From NCBI GenBank assembly GCA_000447185.1, contig KE647171.1, positions 1 to 55,395 of the forward strand: a DNA stretch of 55,395 nt, in the 5' to 3' direction. This DNA is from Vairimorpha apis BRL 01 (Eukaryota > Microsporidia > Nosematidae). Of the stretch, positions 1 through 12,421 are shown one piece after another. Below the pieces are notes generated by a model. That model made no database searches and had not been told where the DNA came from. It was given only the letters and a program-made list of their open reading frames with translations. The translations under genes and the position numbers were made by a program. How positions within the stretch are numbered: position 1 is the first letter of the stretch; every line of letters starts with the position of its first letter.

Positions 1-150
1 TTTTATGTTTTGGCTTTGTGTAATATTTGGTTTACGAATACTAAATGATGATCTTGTTTTTTTAGGCGAAATATTTTTTGTCTTACGAATATCTTTTTTA
101 CCTTTACCTTTTCCTTTCTTAGCATTTGTTGTCATAGCTGTTCTTGCCAT
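1..150 (-). CDS. partial basic protein, possible histone H3-type tail
   Basis: Fifty codons are open from an ATG at 150 down to the window edge, so only the N-terminus is visible. The protein begins MART and then runs through Lys/Gly repeats (KKGKGKGKK) and further Lys/Arg/Ser-rich sequence. The MART start and the basic, disordered composition recall histone H3 or a centromeric H3 variant, but the usual KQTARKSTGG tail is absent and the histone fold would lie outside the window. It could equally be a basic ribosomal or nucleolar protein. A CCCC block 7-10 bases upstream of the ATG supports both the start and a conserved gene. Confidence 0.6.
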   Translation of the reverse strand, partial: MARTAMTTNAKKGKGKGKKDIRKTKNISPKKTRSSFSIRKPNITQSQNIK

Positions 151-543
151 TTTGTTGGGGTAAATAAATGTTATTAAATTGTAAAATATTTGTTGAAAAG
201 TTAAACGTTAAATTTATTATTAATTATGCATTAAATATATTTTACCTATTTAAAACAATTTACTTTTAGTAGATTATTTTTCTATATAAAAAATTTTAGT
301 ATTTGGTGGATAAGATATTAAATTAAAGAAATATTATAATTTTGTTAATTAATTTAGAAAAATTAAATCAAATATTATTTTTTAAGATATAATTTATTAA
401 AAATTCTTAAGTTAAACTCAAAATATTTTTATGATCTACTTAATGCATTTTTTAAATGATATAAAATTATTTTATAATCACCAAATCAAAATAATTATAA
501 CATATAAATTTTTAATATACAATAGTTTAGTGTGTTATTTTGG
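151..543. other. AT-rich spacer
   Basis: Apart from the CCCC motif, nothing but A/T runs is seen. The plus-strand reading frame starting at 431 is low-complexity and is not accepted as a gene. Confidence 0.5.
157..160 (-). promoter_or_regulatory. CCCC start-proximal motif
   Basis: GGGG on the plus strand reads CCCC just upstream of the ATG at 150. This matches the C-rich start-proximal signal described for microsporidia. Confidence 0.5.
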
Positions 544-616
544 TTATTTTTCATTCTTGATCTCATCAGATTTCATTTCAGCTCGGGTATTCATAAGGGC
601 CTTATATTTCCAAGGT
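544..616 (-). pseudogene. short coding remnant, C-terminal fragment
   Basis: This patch is clearly richer in G and C than its surroundings. On the minus strand it encodes a short open stretch reading WKYKALMNTRAEMKSDEIKN before a stop at 544-546. An in-frame stop lies shortly upstream and no start codon is present, so it can only be the tail of something that has been lost. The family is not recognised. A decayed transposon is the simplest source, given the relics nearby. Confidence 0.35.
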
Positions 617-971
617 AAATATTATAAAATAAATATTAAAATAAAACTGATTATATTTTTCATATAATATAATAACATTTATTTTTTATATTTTAGAAGT
701 ATTGTTGTTATTTTATATTTTATTTGTATTATAGTAAAATTTTTAAATTTTTTAATCATAATAAATGTTACATACTTAATATAAAATTAAATTTTAAAAA
801 TTTATTTATATTAGTCCTTTAAATTAAAAATATATTTAAAATAAAATCTTTTATAATATTTTAATTAATTACAGAATTTCTCAGAACTTTATTTTTTGAG
901 ATACATATTAAGAATTTGTGTTATTTTTATTATTAAATGTTAATTAAAAAGTTATATTTACAAGGATAATT
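617..971. other. AT-rich spacer
   Basis: No coding or structural signal is seen. Confidence 0.5.
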
Positions 972-1229
972 CCATATATGCTAACATGTGATGGTATAAT
1001 CACTAAGTATCACGCAAAATACAGAAAGGCGATAGAAATCTCAGATTAACTCGAAGCATATATTCATTTAATAACTCTAAAGAAAACTCTAGAGTGTGTA
1101 TCAATGGAGTACAGAAGAGGAGACGACTTAATATTGCGGAGAACGAGAGGAACAAAAACTTACAACTACGTTAACTCGTTTGATACAGAAGCGAAACATA
1201 ATAAACTAATGAAATTAACCGTTAAATAA
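972..1229 (+). mobile_element. relic of unidentified mobile element, copy 1
   Basis: Read from 978, this gives a nearly open frame to a stop at 1227-1229 with one internal TAA. It contains CDGIITKYHAKYRKAIEI, then LEAYIHLITLKKTLECVSME, then YRRGDD. The same order of motifs (G-I-T-x-[YF]-H-x-K-Y-R, AYI, LKxTLE, SMExRRG) occurs in the intact frame at 30270-30590, so both derive from one family. Base composition is much less AT-rich than the flanks, suggesting a fairly recent arrival. I do not firmly recognise the protein; a retroelement polyprotein segment is a guess. Confidence 0.6.
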
Positions 1230-1912
1230 AAAATTTAATAATTATAATTAAAGTTAATATTTTATATAAAAAAAATTATTTTGATATTAAACTTTTTTTC
1301 TATAAAATATTTTTCAAGTTTTTATGTATATATATATAATTAAATAAAAATTAAATTTTTAACATTTATTGTAGTAAATATAGATAATAGTACGTGAATT
1401 TTTAAGTTTGTAATATATCTATTATTGTTCTCACACAGTTTCAAATTTATAAATTTTTTAATAATTATAATCTTTAATAAACATTTTGTTAATATCATAC
1501 CTTATTTTTTTGTATTAATATAATCAACTAAATCTAAAAACGTAATTCAAAAAAATAATCTTTATTTAATTGATATTTAAATTTAAATAAATTTGTTTAT
1601 ATTCAATTATATAATTTTAAATATACTTGTTATTAATTTAACAATTATTTAAAATACTTTAAAATATTATATATATATTTTTTCTATTGATTTTCATTTG
1701 TATTTTGTTTATTTACAATCATTTGTAAAATTCTTTAAAATTAATAACTTTACGGTCAATAAATATTTTTTTCAACTTTAAATAATCACATAAAATTTAA
1801 AAAATGATTTTTTTAATTTAAGTTAAAAAATTATTAAAACATAATACAAATGTGTTTATTTAATTATTATCATGAAAATTTATTTTTTATTGAAAATTAT
1901 ACAAATTTTTTA
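1230..1912. other. AT-rich spacer
   Basis: Long A/T runs only; no gene is seen. Confidence 0.5.
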
Positions 1913-2470
1913 TTATCTTCTGAAAGAACCAAACATTGAAAAAGCTGTTTCTGAGACTAAAGATCCTGTATATTTTGATCCATCTTCATCTCCAACAACA
2001 TTAGAAATGGGTTTATTTTCATTATCTTGATAATTAATATCATCAATGTTGTGATGATGATGATCAAAAGCTGTACTTGCTGATGGATGATGCATGTATA
2101 ATGTATATAAAGTTCTTTTAAAACCTGGACTATAAAATAAAACATTTATATCAACTGGTGTAGAACCACGACTCATCATATTTTTAATTCTTCGGTCTTT
2201 GTCTGTTATACGGTTCTTTACTTTCTGGGCATATTTTTGTGTATAAGGAGATTTATATGGCCATACAGATTTGTCTTTTACAAAATTCATATATCTCGAA
2301 GAAGATGTAAGTCCACCTAAGTTTGGATTTCTAATTCCAAGATTTTTTCTATATGGTATTTTTGTATAAGAATTTTGTAAATTTTCATTTCCCTTTTTAG
2401 AATGAGTATCATATAATGCATAAACATTGTAAAAATATATTAAAATATTCAACATTATTGACTTTTTCAT
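1913..2470 (-). CDS. secreted protein, unknown function
   Basis: A 185-codon frame encodes a hydrophobic N-terminus (about residues 4-19) ending near YALYD, which looks like a signal peptide. A polar, basic mature chain follows, with Tyr/Pro/Lys-rich stretches, a His cluster (HHHH near residue 140) and a C-terminus ending FGSFRR. It has no Cys in the mature part and no domain I recognise. It is the largest predicted secreted protein of the left-hand island and does not share the short C-terminal motifs of the smaller ones. A host-exposed or wall-associated role is possible but unproven. Confidence 0.75.
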   Translation of the reverse strand: MKKSIMLNILIYFYNVYALYDTHSKKGNENLQNSYTKIPYRKNLGIRNPNLGGLTSSSRYMNFVKDKSVWPYKSPYTQKYAQKVKNRITDKDRRIKNMMSRGSTPVDINVLFYSPGFKRTLYTLYMHHPSASTAFDHHHHNIDDINYQDNENKPISNVVGDEDGSKYTGSLVSETAFSMFGSFRR

Positions 2471-5008
2471 TGTAAAAATAAAATGGCTAAAATTAATTTA
2501 TATCATTGTTTCATTTTAAAACATATGTTTGGGCTATATAAAATTTAAAACAGTTAATTTATATAAATATGTGACATATTTGTAATAATATTTTTTACAC
2601 ATTTAAATTGAAATCAGAATAGTATTTTGTTGATCGATTAATTTTGATCAAATATTGATTGTAAAAAAGTTAATATTTAAAACAATTTTTAAAACCTATT
2701 AAATTTTGAAAAAAATCAGTAAAAATTATTTTATAAAGAAAAGTAAATGATTTTTTTTAATTAAATTATGTTTAATGTTATTTTGATCATAAATTAATAA
2801 AAAATATTTTTTACAATATTTAAAGAAAAAATAAAATTTTATATGTTTTAAAAATATAATGTTATATACTATAATTGTGTTTTTATAATTTTTTATAAGA
2901 AAAATTATTTAAAAAATAAAAATTTATTATTTCCTGAACAATTAAATCATTGTTATATTTTGAACAGTACATTATTATATTTTATTTAATTTATTACTTT
3001 ATTCTATTCATATCTTCCTCTCATTTTTTGATGATACCTTTTTAGTAAATATTATTAAAATATATTTCAAATTTTATAATTTTATTTACATATTATTTGA
3101 ATAAATAAAATTATTGAATTGTATATTTTATATCACAATTTTTAGTAAAAATTATGTGATTTGTAAGTATTATGAAATTTGAAGCAACAAAAACGATGAA
3201 AAAAAGAAGAATAGATATCTTAACAGTACAAAATAAAGCATACATTTATTCATCTATTAAAAGAATATATAAAAAATCAATATTCAATTTTAATTTTAAA
3301 TGTAAATCAACTCTTCAATCATAAAAACAATACTTAAATAATTAGATGTATATCCTAGTTTACACAAAAATTCATTTAAATGTGTAAAACAAATTTTTGT
3401 TTAAATTATATATTACTTTAAAATATTAAGTAAAAAAATAACCATCTAAAACATGAATTACATTATATTTTTTGAAATACATAAATTTTTTTTTAATGAA
3501 AGAAACATATGCTTTCATTTTAATCAATCAAGAAAAAACGATAATTACATGACTATAACCATAAGATTCTAAAAAATGCTACGTCACGTTTAAATGTGCA
3601 GACATAATGACATAGTTATGTGCATTCATTTATTATTATGTAAAAAATGTATTATACCTAAAGATGTAATATATTTCGAAGACTGTATGTCTAACAAATA
3701 TTTGCCAATTAATATGTTGAAATGTGAGTAGATACGACTATCAAAAATGACGTCAATATAGTACAAAATAATTTAGATATATGTATAATTAACAAAAAGA
3801 ATTAAAAGTCTTTTTATTTGACAAATTACAACAAGTCAAAGCATAAAAACTATATAGATACAATGAACTTGCAAATAAATAGGTTTGTTACATGAATGTA
3901 AAACAAAGATCATATCATTTGTAATAACAAGTAAACATAATGAACAAATATCACTCTAAACATAGGAATAAATTTATAAAACAAAATATATTGAAAAGTT
4001 CATTTAATCACTAATCTAAAAATTTTTTTTGAGAGCATTTCGATAAAGAAAAAAATGAAAATCAAAAAAGTAGAAATAGTGGATGTAAAACAATAATTTT
4101 TTAAGCCAATACTAGCATAAACAAATGAAATAATAAAAATACTCGTATTGACAATTAATTATAATTATTTAGCACCTTAAAAAATGTTTTTTAATAGTTA
4201 TTTATTATAAAGTATATATACAATTATATAGCTTTAAATTGTTATTTTCACAGGTCATAATTTTATTTTTTAATTTATAAATTATAAATATTTTATTCCT
4301 TTTAAAAATTGGGTTTATATTTGTTAATTTTTAAATTAATTATGAAGTGTTGTTTATGTTTATATAAAATAATTAAATAAGCAAAATTAAATATTTTAAA
4401 CTTAATAAAAACTATTTTAAAAATACAAATATTTATATTTTATTTTTTTACTTCTGCTTTAAACTTTATCAAGTAAAAATACATTCTTTAAAGTTATTTA
4501 TTTTAATTTATAAGGATTTATTTGCACAAAAATAAGACTCTTTAAATAGTCATCATTGGTAATTGTTTTTATAGATAAACTTTTTAAAATTTATTATATA
4601 ATTTTAATATTTAATTTATAATTTACTAATTTATAAACTATTTTATTACTTTTTTTATTATTTTAAAAAATAACTCATTTTATTTTTGAAAACAATATTG
4701 TTTTTTTAATTATAAGCTAAAAAAAAAATTTAATTTTTAAGTGTTCTAAACTTTTATTAAATGTTCTATTGCTATATGATATAAAATTTTTATTTTTTAT
4801 TTTTAATAAATACAACAATAAGAAATTTACTTAAAAAAACAATATAAATAAAAAAATAGTAAATATAACTAAATATCTGTATTATTACGTTTATTATACA
4901 TTGATCAAATTGTATAATGTTAAAATTAAAATAGATTTATGCATAAAATTTTTCTATTAATGTTAAATATATTATAAAATATAATTATATTTTTATTATT
5001 AATCGCTA
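2471..5008. other. AT-rich spacer with decayed coding-like patches
   Basis: No intact gene is seen. Between about 3180-3240 and 3480-4020 the composition is less extreme and codon-like, with many stops in every frame. This is most easily read as long-decayed mobile-element sequence. Confidence 0.4.
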
Positions 5009-5290
5009 ATGCTAAAGAAAACCTTAGAGAGTATTTTTTTTGATCGAAGAAAACCACAAGAACAGAACGAAGTATTAAAAGAAGAAATGATGATAATAAT
5101 GGATAAATTTAATCTAGAAACAGTTTAATATGGAAGAGAATTATATAATTATAAACAATGAACAGAGCTTCTCGTAAATCTCTAAAGACTTCACAAATAC
5201 ACAGAACTGTATTAGTAAAGAATTTAGTGAAAATACAAATATGCCAAAACATGAGGCTATTAACAATGCAAAATTAATGACTAATATAAC
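5009..5290 (+). mobile_element. relic of unidentified mobile element, copy 2
   Basis: A 39-codon stretch from 5009 to the stop at 5126-5128 begins MLKKTLESIFFDRRKPQEQN. This aligns with LKMTLESLSMEARRG in the intact copy at 30.3 kb and with LKKTLECVSMEYRRG at 1.07 kb. Downstream to about 5290 the sequence stays purine-rich and coding-like but is full of stops. A phrase there (AAAGACTTCACAA, near 5185) recurs near 17150. It is a decayed copy with no functional product expected. Confidence 0.55.
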
Positions 5291-5822
5291 ACAATACAAC
5301 TTATATAAAAATTTTTATCAATATAAAATTGGTTTTTATACAATAAAATATTTAAACTATACAACAGTAATTTAAATATAGAATATAAGATTTATAATAA
5401 ACAATTCTTTTTATTTTATGTAAATTTTAATTTTTAATAATGCTAAACTGTTAATATATGTTATTTTATATTTGTAATATAATCACGAAATATTTTTAAG
5501 ATTTATTAGTTATTAAAGCATTATATTTCTTTATATAAAGAAATAAAAAAACAGAATAAAATATTTTTTATATGTATATTTAATATGATTTTTATAAACA
5601 ATATTTACATAAATTTCATTCAATTTTTAAAATTTATTAATGAAAACAGATTAAAAAATATTTTAAAATATTTTATACAATAACATAGTTTTATATTTGG
5701 AATATGCATAATTTTCATGATGTTACTTATTTAAGACTGTAGGTTTAAAATTAATTACATGTTAAATTAATTCTTGCTTTGTTTTTTTAGAAATTAAAAA
5801 CTTTAATTTTTTCTTTAGTATT
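5291..5822. other. AT-rich spacer
   Basis: Nothing identifiable is seen. Confidence 0.5.
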
Positions 5823-6191
5823 TTAATCTGAAAATTTTATCATTTTTTCAAAATAACAACTAACCATATAAAAATCACAAGCTATTTGATTTAAATCTTC
5901 TAGTTGTTGTTTAAAATCTTCTGAAATATTTTGTTCTATTTGAACATAAAGTTCCTTTTCTTTAAAACTTTTATAAGTTGATAATTCATGCGCTAAAATA
6001 TTATTTTTATTGTCATCTAACTTTGTATTTAATATATTTTGATTTATATCATTAAAATTATATTCTTCAAATTTGCAAATTGTAGAACAACATAAAACTT
6101 TTTTGTAAAATTTCAAAGATTTAAACTGTGCTTTTAAAATATTAGAAGCTTCAACATACTTAAATATAAATGTTATAAAAAATATAAACAT
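5823..6191 (-). CDS. small secreted protein with three Cys
   Basis: The 122-codon frame starts with a strongly hydrophobic segment (about residues 2-13) followed by VEAS, a good signal-peptide cleavage context. The mature chain is mostly charged and probably helical. It has a CC pair and a third Cys near residues 34-40 (CCSTIC), plus one Cys near the C-terminus in the segment CDFYMVSCYF. Unlike most neighbours it has a CCC block 10-12 bases before its ATG. No family is recognised. Disulfide bonding in a secreted product is plausible. Confidence 0.7.
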   Translation of the reverse strand: MFIFFITFIFKYVEASNILKAQFKSLKFYKKVLCCSTICKFEEYNFNDINQNILNTKLDDNKNNILAHELSTYKSFKEKELYVQIEQNISEDFKQQLEDLNQIACDFYMVSCYFEKMIKFSD

Positions 6192-8695
6192 TTTATATGA
6201 GGGTATAATATTTTTCTATGTAGTTTTAAAAATATAATAAATAATATAATTAAAAGTTTTATACAAAAAAGTCATATTTTTTTTAAAAAATGTTAATATT
6301 GTTGTTGTAAATAATTTTGCATATATAATCGACATGTTTTTTAAAAAAAATTATTATGTTTATTAATAATAATTAATTTTAATAAAAAGTGATCATTTTT
6401 ATAAAATTTATTTAAACATTATATATTTGCTTTTTTTTATTTTTGTTTATTTTGCCTTATTTAAACTAAAATATTTTTTAAAATTAATATTAAAGTTAAT
6501 TTAAATATCTAAATTTTAACTTATTTATATTAGATTTGTTTATATTAAATGTTAAATTATCAATAACTTTATATATTTAACATTTTTATTGTATAATGCA
6601 ATTTTTTTTTGAATCTAACGTAAATACATCACATTTATTAAAAACATTCAAAAAGAAATTATTTTTATTTTTAATTTAAGATGTAAATCTTATTAAATGT
6701 TTTAAGAGTGATGCAATCATTTTCATTTTTGTATAAAAGCAAAAAATTATTTTACCTAAATAATATTATATATATTGTGACTATTTATATTGTTTTGTTT
6801 AGTTATCCATTTTTATAAAAATACTAAACAATAAATTTTTTAAAACAAAACAATATTGTTATTAATACAAGACAAAAAATTATAAATTATAAGAATAACT
6901 GTTCTTTTTAGAATATAATTAAAAAATAATAAATAATATAAGTTAATAAATTGTTATATATATATATATTTTTGTATTTGTAAAAAATATTTTTTAGTTT
7001 AAAGAAATATAAAAACTTTTAATTTAATAAAATATTCTTTTTAAAAGATTTTTTTCTCATTAAAATTAAAAACACATTTTAATTGCGCTTTCTATAACAG
7101 ATTTTTTTATAAGATTTCAAATGGTTAATTTTTTTAAGAATTAAAACAAAATCTATATAAAGATATTTTTAAGTTTATAATTTATCTGTTTTTATACATT
7201 TTTTGTTCGTTTTTAAAAAAATTTGTTTAATATAAATTTTTTTATAAATTCTTTGTCTTAAAAATAACTCATATTTTTATTTAAATTTATGTGTTAAAAC
7301 AAAACTTTTTTTAAGAAAATTTCATCTTTGCAAACTTTGGTTTGATTTTAGGTTGGTACAAATAACCATTTAATGTATATACAAAATTATTTTTTCGTCA
7401 AATCCAATATGCATAACAATTTTATATCTAACATTACTTCTTTATTTTTTTTAAAAGGTTAAAATTAAATAATTAATCTTGTCAATATAATTACAATTAT
7501 TTATTTTTTAAAATTTTTGTTTTATTAAAAGAATAAATATAAAAAAATTATATTTTATTTCAATTAAATGATTTTCTTTGTTTACATTGTTACATATATA
7601 TAATTAGAATTTAAAATGCTAAATGTATATAATTAAATAAAGTTTTTTTTCAATTATTTAAGTCAAATTTTAATCAATTTTTTTCACTATCTTTTCAATA
7701 CTTTTTTAGCTTCTAAAAATAAATTAAAAAAAAGAAAAAATATTACATTAAAAATTATATATTAAACTTAGATTTTAAATAATTTTACTTATATAATAAA
7801 AAATACATTTAAAAAAGTTATTTAAGAAACAAATCATCTTATAATTTTTTTTGATAATTTTTGTCTATAAAATTTTATTCATAATATTAACAACATTTAA
7901 ATGAATATAAATTTCAAAAACTTCACATTTAATAATCATTTATATCATTTTTGCATTTTAGTAAAATGATTATTACATCTAAAAAAACTTTGTTTTGCTA
8001 TGTATTACTTAACTTTATATGCAATAACGTATTACTGTGGCTTTTTTTCTTTACTTACAACTTTTCAATTTTTTTTCAAATTTCAAAATAATATTTATAT
8101 TTTTTAATTTTTTTGCAGTAAAAACAATCAAAAAAACAATTCATTTAAATCAAAAATACAGAGAGGTTTTCACTTATTGATACATTTAGAATTACATTTT
8201 ATGTTTTAAAGTTTCTTTCAAATAAAAGAATTACATATATTCAGGATTCAAATTCAATTACAAAAATTCTTTACATGTGTTTTTAAATAAAAAAAATTTT
8301 AAATATTAAATATTTTGAATACAAAATCAATTTTATAATTAAAAAAGGCCGTTAACAACGGAAAAGAAATGTCTATATCATCCATATTCTTAACTTTCAG
8401 TCATAAAAAAAGATTTTTCGATAATAATAATTACATTTTATCATAAATATCTAATCATATTTAATAAATATCATGTGATCTTTTATTTGTAATCTAAAGT
8501 CTAAATAAAATAGGATGAGTTAATATAAAATTTATTTATAATCTTGTTGTATTTTTTAAATATTATCATATCTAACAGAAATATTAATATTATTTTAAAT
8601 TTTCAAAAAAAAATAAAAGGATCTAATTATTAAAATTTATTTTTACAGTATATATTCTTTACCTAGACATAAAACTTTATTTATTCTTACTCTAA
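6192..8695. other. AT-rich spacer
   Basis: No gene is seen beyond the CCC motif at the left end. A short GC-richer string near 8347-8400 has no readable frame. Confidence 0.45.
6201..6203 (-). promoter_or_regulatory. CCC start-proximal motif
   Basis: GGG on the plus strand reads CCC just upstream of the ATG at 6191. Confidence 0.4.
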
Positions 8696-8791
8696 TTAAA
8701 TATCTTGAGTTTTTATCAATGTATCAACTCTAAAAAATAGTAATTGTTGATATTCCTCTTTAGCTTCTGGAATCTTATTTTTTCTTTTGTA
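8696..8791 (-). pseudogene. coding-like remnant
   Basis: A 31-codon stretch bounded by stops reads ...KIPEAKEEYQQLLFFRVDTL... and ends LIKTQDI. It has no start codon. Amino-acid use is protein-like, unlike the surrounding Asn/Lys/Ile/Phe noise, so it is probably the tail of a lost gene or element. No family is recognised. Confidence 0.3.
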
Positions 8792-9725
8792 TTACTTTAT
8801 GATATTTTACAAAGTTATTTTTTGTTCTTTTAATTATTTATTTTTTCGTCTGACAATATAATGAAATAAGTATATGATTTTATTTAAAATCTTATAACAA
8901 AATAATTATTTGTTTCAGGATTTCTATAGACTTTTATATTTATAAATCGCTGTTTATGAAATAATTTCATAATATTAAAGTTTATCTTTAAAATTGTAAA
9001 TTTTTATTATAAAATTTAAATTATGATTTTTTTCTTTTTTTTACAATATTCACCTTCTAAAATTGTAAAAATACTTATTCAATTTTCTTAAATCTTCTTA
9101 TATAAAAATAACAAGACATAAATTAATAAACAAATGTATTTTTAAAACTTTAAAATAAAATTCAGATAATTCGTATTTTAAATAATAAAATGTAATTTGC
9201 TTTGATTCGATACATCTTACTATAATTTCATCGTTTAGTTATAAGGATTATTTTATTTTTGATTAACATTCTCATTAATTTTTGAAAATTTAAGATTTGT
9301 TTATTAGTTTTAACAAGTTTAGTAAAAAATGATTTCTAGTTTTTTTAATAATATAATCTAATCAAATGTATATAATTATGATATGAAAGTATAAAACTAT
9401 TTTTTTTTCTCATATCAGAATAAAATTAAAATTTATAAAAATACATTTAACATATTTGTTATATATAATTATCAATGTTTTTAGAAAAAATATGACAAAG
9501 TAATATTTTTTAAAATACGTATTTGTTTATTGTATAAAATAATTTAAAACAAAACACAAATGATTAATAATTAATAAAAAATAATATTAAATTTTAAATT
9601 ATTGTAAATATTATTTAGTTTAAAAAATAAAATATTAATATAAAGTTTAATTACTACTTAATATTTAAAATATATTTAAAGTTTATTTATTTTGTAAAAA
9701 AATAGTTAAAAATATATTTAAACAA
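8792..9725. other. AT-rich spacer
   Basis: No coding or structural signal is seen. Confidence 0.5.
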
Positions 9726-9920
9726 TTATATTTCATAAGGTCTTCCATATAAATTGTACATACGGGCAGATTGAGCCTCATATGCTACATTCTCAGATGT
9801 AAAATTTGGCATTGATGCTGAGGTATCTGTATCCAATTCATCCAAATTTTTAGAAACAGAAGAAACGGAAAATACTTTAAATATATGAATAATTAATATT
9901 TTTAGTAAAAAATTTATCAT
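9726..9920 (-). CDS. very small secreted protein
   Basis: The 64-codon frame begins with a hydrophobic stretch (about residues 3-20, ending FSVSS), consistent with a signal peptide. A roughly 44-residue mature chain with an acidic Ser/Thr/Asp patch follows, then a Tyr-rich end (MYNLYGRPYEI). It contains no Cys. The layout (leader plus a short chain ending in Tyr/Gly) matches the neighbouring small genes, though the end sequence is not the GYGL-GD type. The frame lies in a patch of lower AT content, which supports coding. Function unknown. Confidence 0.65.
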   Translation of the reverse strand: MINFLLKILIIHIFKVFSVSSVSKNLDELDTDTSASMPNFTSENVAYEAQSARMYNLYGRPYEI

Positions 9921-10364
9921 TTTTTTTAAATGATTTATAAATATAAATAATTTTCAACAACAAATCATATACATTAATAATGTTTATTGATATTAGAATA
10001 CAAAACATAGAATTAAAGAATTATTTATAAATTTTTGTTTGTTAAATTTTGTTTGTTGACTTAAAGTTATATGATTTCTGATTAATTTTTTGTCATAGTG
10101 ATTTTAAATTATAATATTGTTTTTAACTTTGTAAATTTTATGTTAAAGACATAATTATGTGACATGAAAATTCAATTGGTATTTTTTATATTTTATAGTT
10201 AAAGTATTTTAAAATAAAATATAATTATCATATGTAGAATGAACATTTATTTTACAACATAAATTTATATAACTTCTTTTTTGACTATAAAAAGTATAAA
10301 TATAATAATAATTTTTTATGGTATATTAATATCAAAAAAATAAATTTAAATTAAAATATTTAAT
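9921..10364. other. AT-rich spacer
   Basis: Nothing identifiable is seen. Confidence 0.5.
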
Positions 10365-10541
10365 TTAAATATGATAGCCATCTCCAGCTGGACCAAATCC
10401 TTCTGTATTTAAATTTCGAGTAAAAGGTGTTTCATATAAACTTATTAAATTATTATAAAGGTTGTAATTTCTATTATTACTTTTATTTATCATATAAATA
10501 TCTGGGATTATTAAAGTTATAATATAAAAGAAAAATGACAT
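10365..10541 (-). CDS. very small secreted protein, GYGL-GD-like family
   Basis: A 58-residue frame starts MSFFFYIITLIIPDIYM, a hydrophobic leader. It continues through an Asn/Tyr-rich segment and ends in NLNTEGFGPAGDGYHI. The end aligns with NLNTSGYGLYGDGVD at 11.7 kb and NINTTGYGLSGDVLS at 13.8 kb, which is the main reason for accepting so short a gene. Its orientation and spacing (about 1.1 kb) match those relatives. It lacks Cys. It is likely a secreted peptide of unknown function from a locally duplicated family. Confidence 0.65.
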   Translation of the reverse strand: MSFFFYIITLIIPDIYMINKSNNRNYNLYNNLISLYETPFTRNLNTEGFGPAGDGYHI

Positions 10542-11648
10542 TTTTTATTAAACAATTTTGTTTTTATAAAAATTGTAAACATGTTCTAAAATATATCCAA
10601 CATTTTTTTATGTGTAAAAAAATTGGATATATTTAAATATTTTTTATCAAATAAAATAAAAACAAAATTTAATTTAAAATAACAAAAACTGCAAAAAATT
10701 CAATCAAAAATAAAAAATGTCTTTTTCTTCTATAAAAATTAAGTATGTGTTTAGGTTTTTTTTAAATAAATATATAAAGTTTTGAGTATTAAAAAATATA
10801 AATCCAGTAAAGTTTAATATAGTATTATAATTAATAATATATTTTTCTTATTAGATATTAGTTTTTAAAAAGCTTTTTATAATAAAATTTAAATAAATTG
10901 TATTTTTTTATTTAGAAGTTATTAATTTATTTAGAAATTTATATAAAAATAAGATAAAACATAGTTTATATATGAAAAAAATAATAGAAATTTTTAAAAT
11001 GATGATTGATTATAAATTACAGTAAAATTTAGTGTTTTAAATTATAAAATAAATATTATTTTTTATTTTAGAAGGTTAAGATTATATTGTTAGGAAAATT
11101 TATCGAATGGTACTTATAAATTTTATTTAAAAAATATATAACATATATTTTCAATTTTTATATATTTTAATTTACACAATGAATTTCTTAAAACATCAAA
11201 GGTAACATTACTTATATTAAATTAGCCCTTATACTTATAGAAATTTTTATTTTAATATAATAAAAATATTAAAAAAATGAGTAAGTAAAAAGATTTTGTA
11301 ATAAATATTAAAACTTTATATTATTATATAAAAAAGTATTTTTAAAGATATAAAAAATTTTAAACTATTACATAGTACATAAAAATATTTAAATTAATTT
11401 TTTATATGATTTTTTGTTTCAAATTGAAACTTTTTTGGTTTAGAAAAATAAAAATATAATTATTTCATGTAAATTGATATATCTTAAATAAATGCAATTC
11501 TAAATCTGATCATTTTTTTATAACTTTCAAAACAATTTAAAACAATATGTAAATAAAATTATGTAAAATTTTTAACATATCTAAAATATTTAAAATATTT
11601 TTTAAAACTAAAAAAAACAACAAATGATTTTTTGAATAAAAAGTTTAA
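10542..11648. other. AT-rich spacer
   Basis: No coding or structural signal is seen. Confidence 0.5.
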
Positions 11649-11885
11649 TTATAATCCGTATCCAAATCCATTAGTTAAAACTGGTAAATCAACTCCATCA
11701 CCATATAAACCATATCCTGATGTATTTAGATTATATGAATCGTTTGTTTTAAACATTGGACCTGAATTATAAATTCCTGTTCCTAATTGATGCCTAAAAC
11801 TGTTTTCAATAAAATTATTTTTTACATCTTTAATTAAAGCTTTTATGTACCAAAAGAAAAATATATTTAAAATAAAAAATGTCAT
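11649..11885 (-). CDS. very small secreted protein, GYGL-GD family
   Basis: This 78-codon frame has an aromatic, hydrophobic leader (MTFFILNIFFFWYIKA). Its mature chain of about 60 residues ends SYNLNTSGYGLYGDGVD followed by a Gly/Tyr tail (NGFGYGL). The SYN-x-NT-x-GYGL-x-GD block is shared with 13792-13986 and, more loosely, with 10365-10541 and 12566-12793. It has no Cys and no recognised domain. Gly/Tyr-rich ends suggest a structural or adhesive peptide, but that is inference from composition only. Confidence 0.75.
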   Translation of the reverse strand: MTFFILNIFFFWYIKALIKDVKNNFIENSFRHQLGTGIYNSGPMFKTNDSYNLNTSGYGLYGDGVDLPVLTNGFGYGL

Positions 11886-12421
11886 TTTTTAAAAAGTTAA
11901 TTTTAATAAATAAATATATATGATAGAATTTTTATAAAACATAAATTAGCAAATTATTAAATTTGTATTTATAATTTGATAAGCATATATGTTTTATATT
12001 TATATTTGTAAATATTAAATCTTAATTATGTAATTTGTAAACATAAATATATTAGTAAAATTTTTGACCTATTTTAAATTCAATATAAATTTACATTAAA
12101 AATATTTTTTTACATAGATAGAAATTTTTATAAATATATTTAAAGTTAAAAATGTAGTGTTTAAAGGTTTTACTTGTTTTATATAATCAGTTTTTAAAAT
12201 ATTCAATAAATTATTTTAAAAAAATTGCAAATAAATTTATTTTTTTACTATTAAAAAAATTATTATATATTCCCATAACAATTAAAATAAAAATGTTATA
12301 TCTCTTATAAGCTTCAAATTTGAAATTTTTTTTTATAAAAATTATTTCGTATTTATTTTAAATGATAAAATATTTAAAAAGATAAAATTTTATATGATTT
12401 TTATAGATAACTTTTTTTTAT
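11886..12421. other. AT-rich spacer
   Basis: Nothing identifiable is seen. Confidence 0.5.

Noticed and set aside
431..667. 78-codon plus-strand frame
   Set aside because: Mostly Ile/Phe/Lys/Tyr noise. The only protein-like part reads better on the minus strand as the remnant at 544-616.
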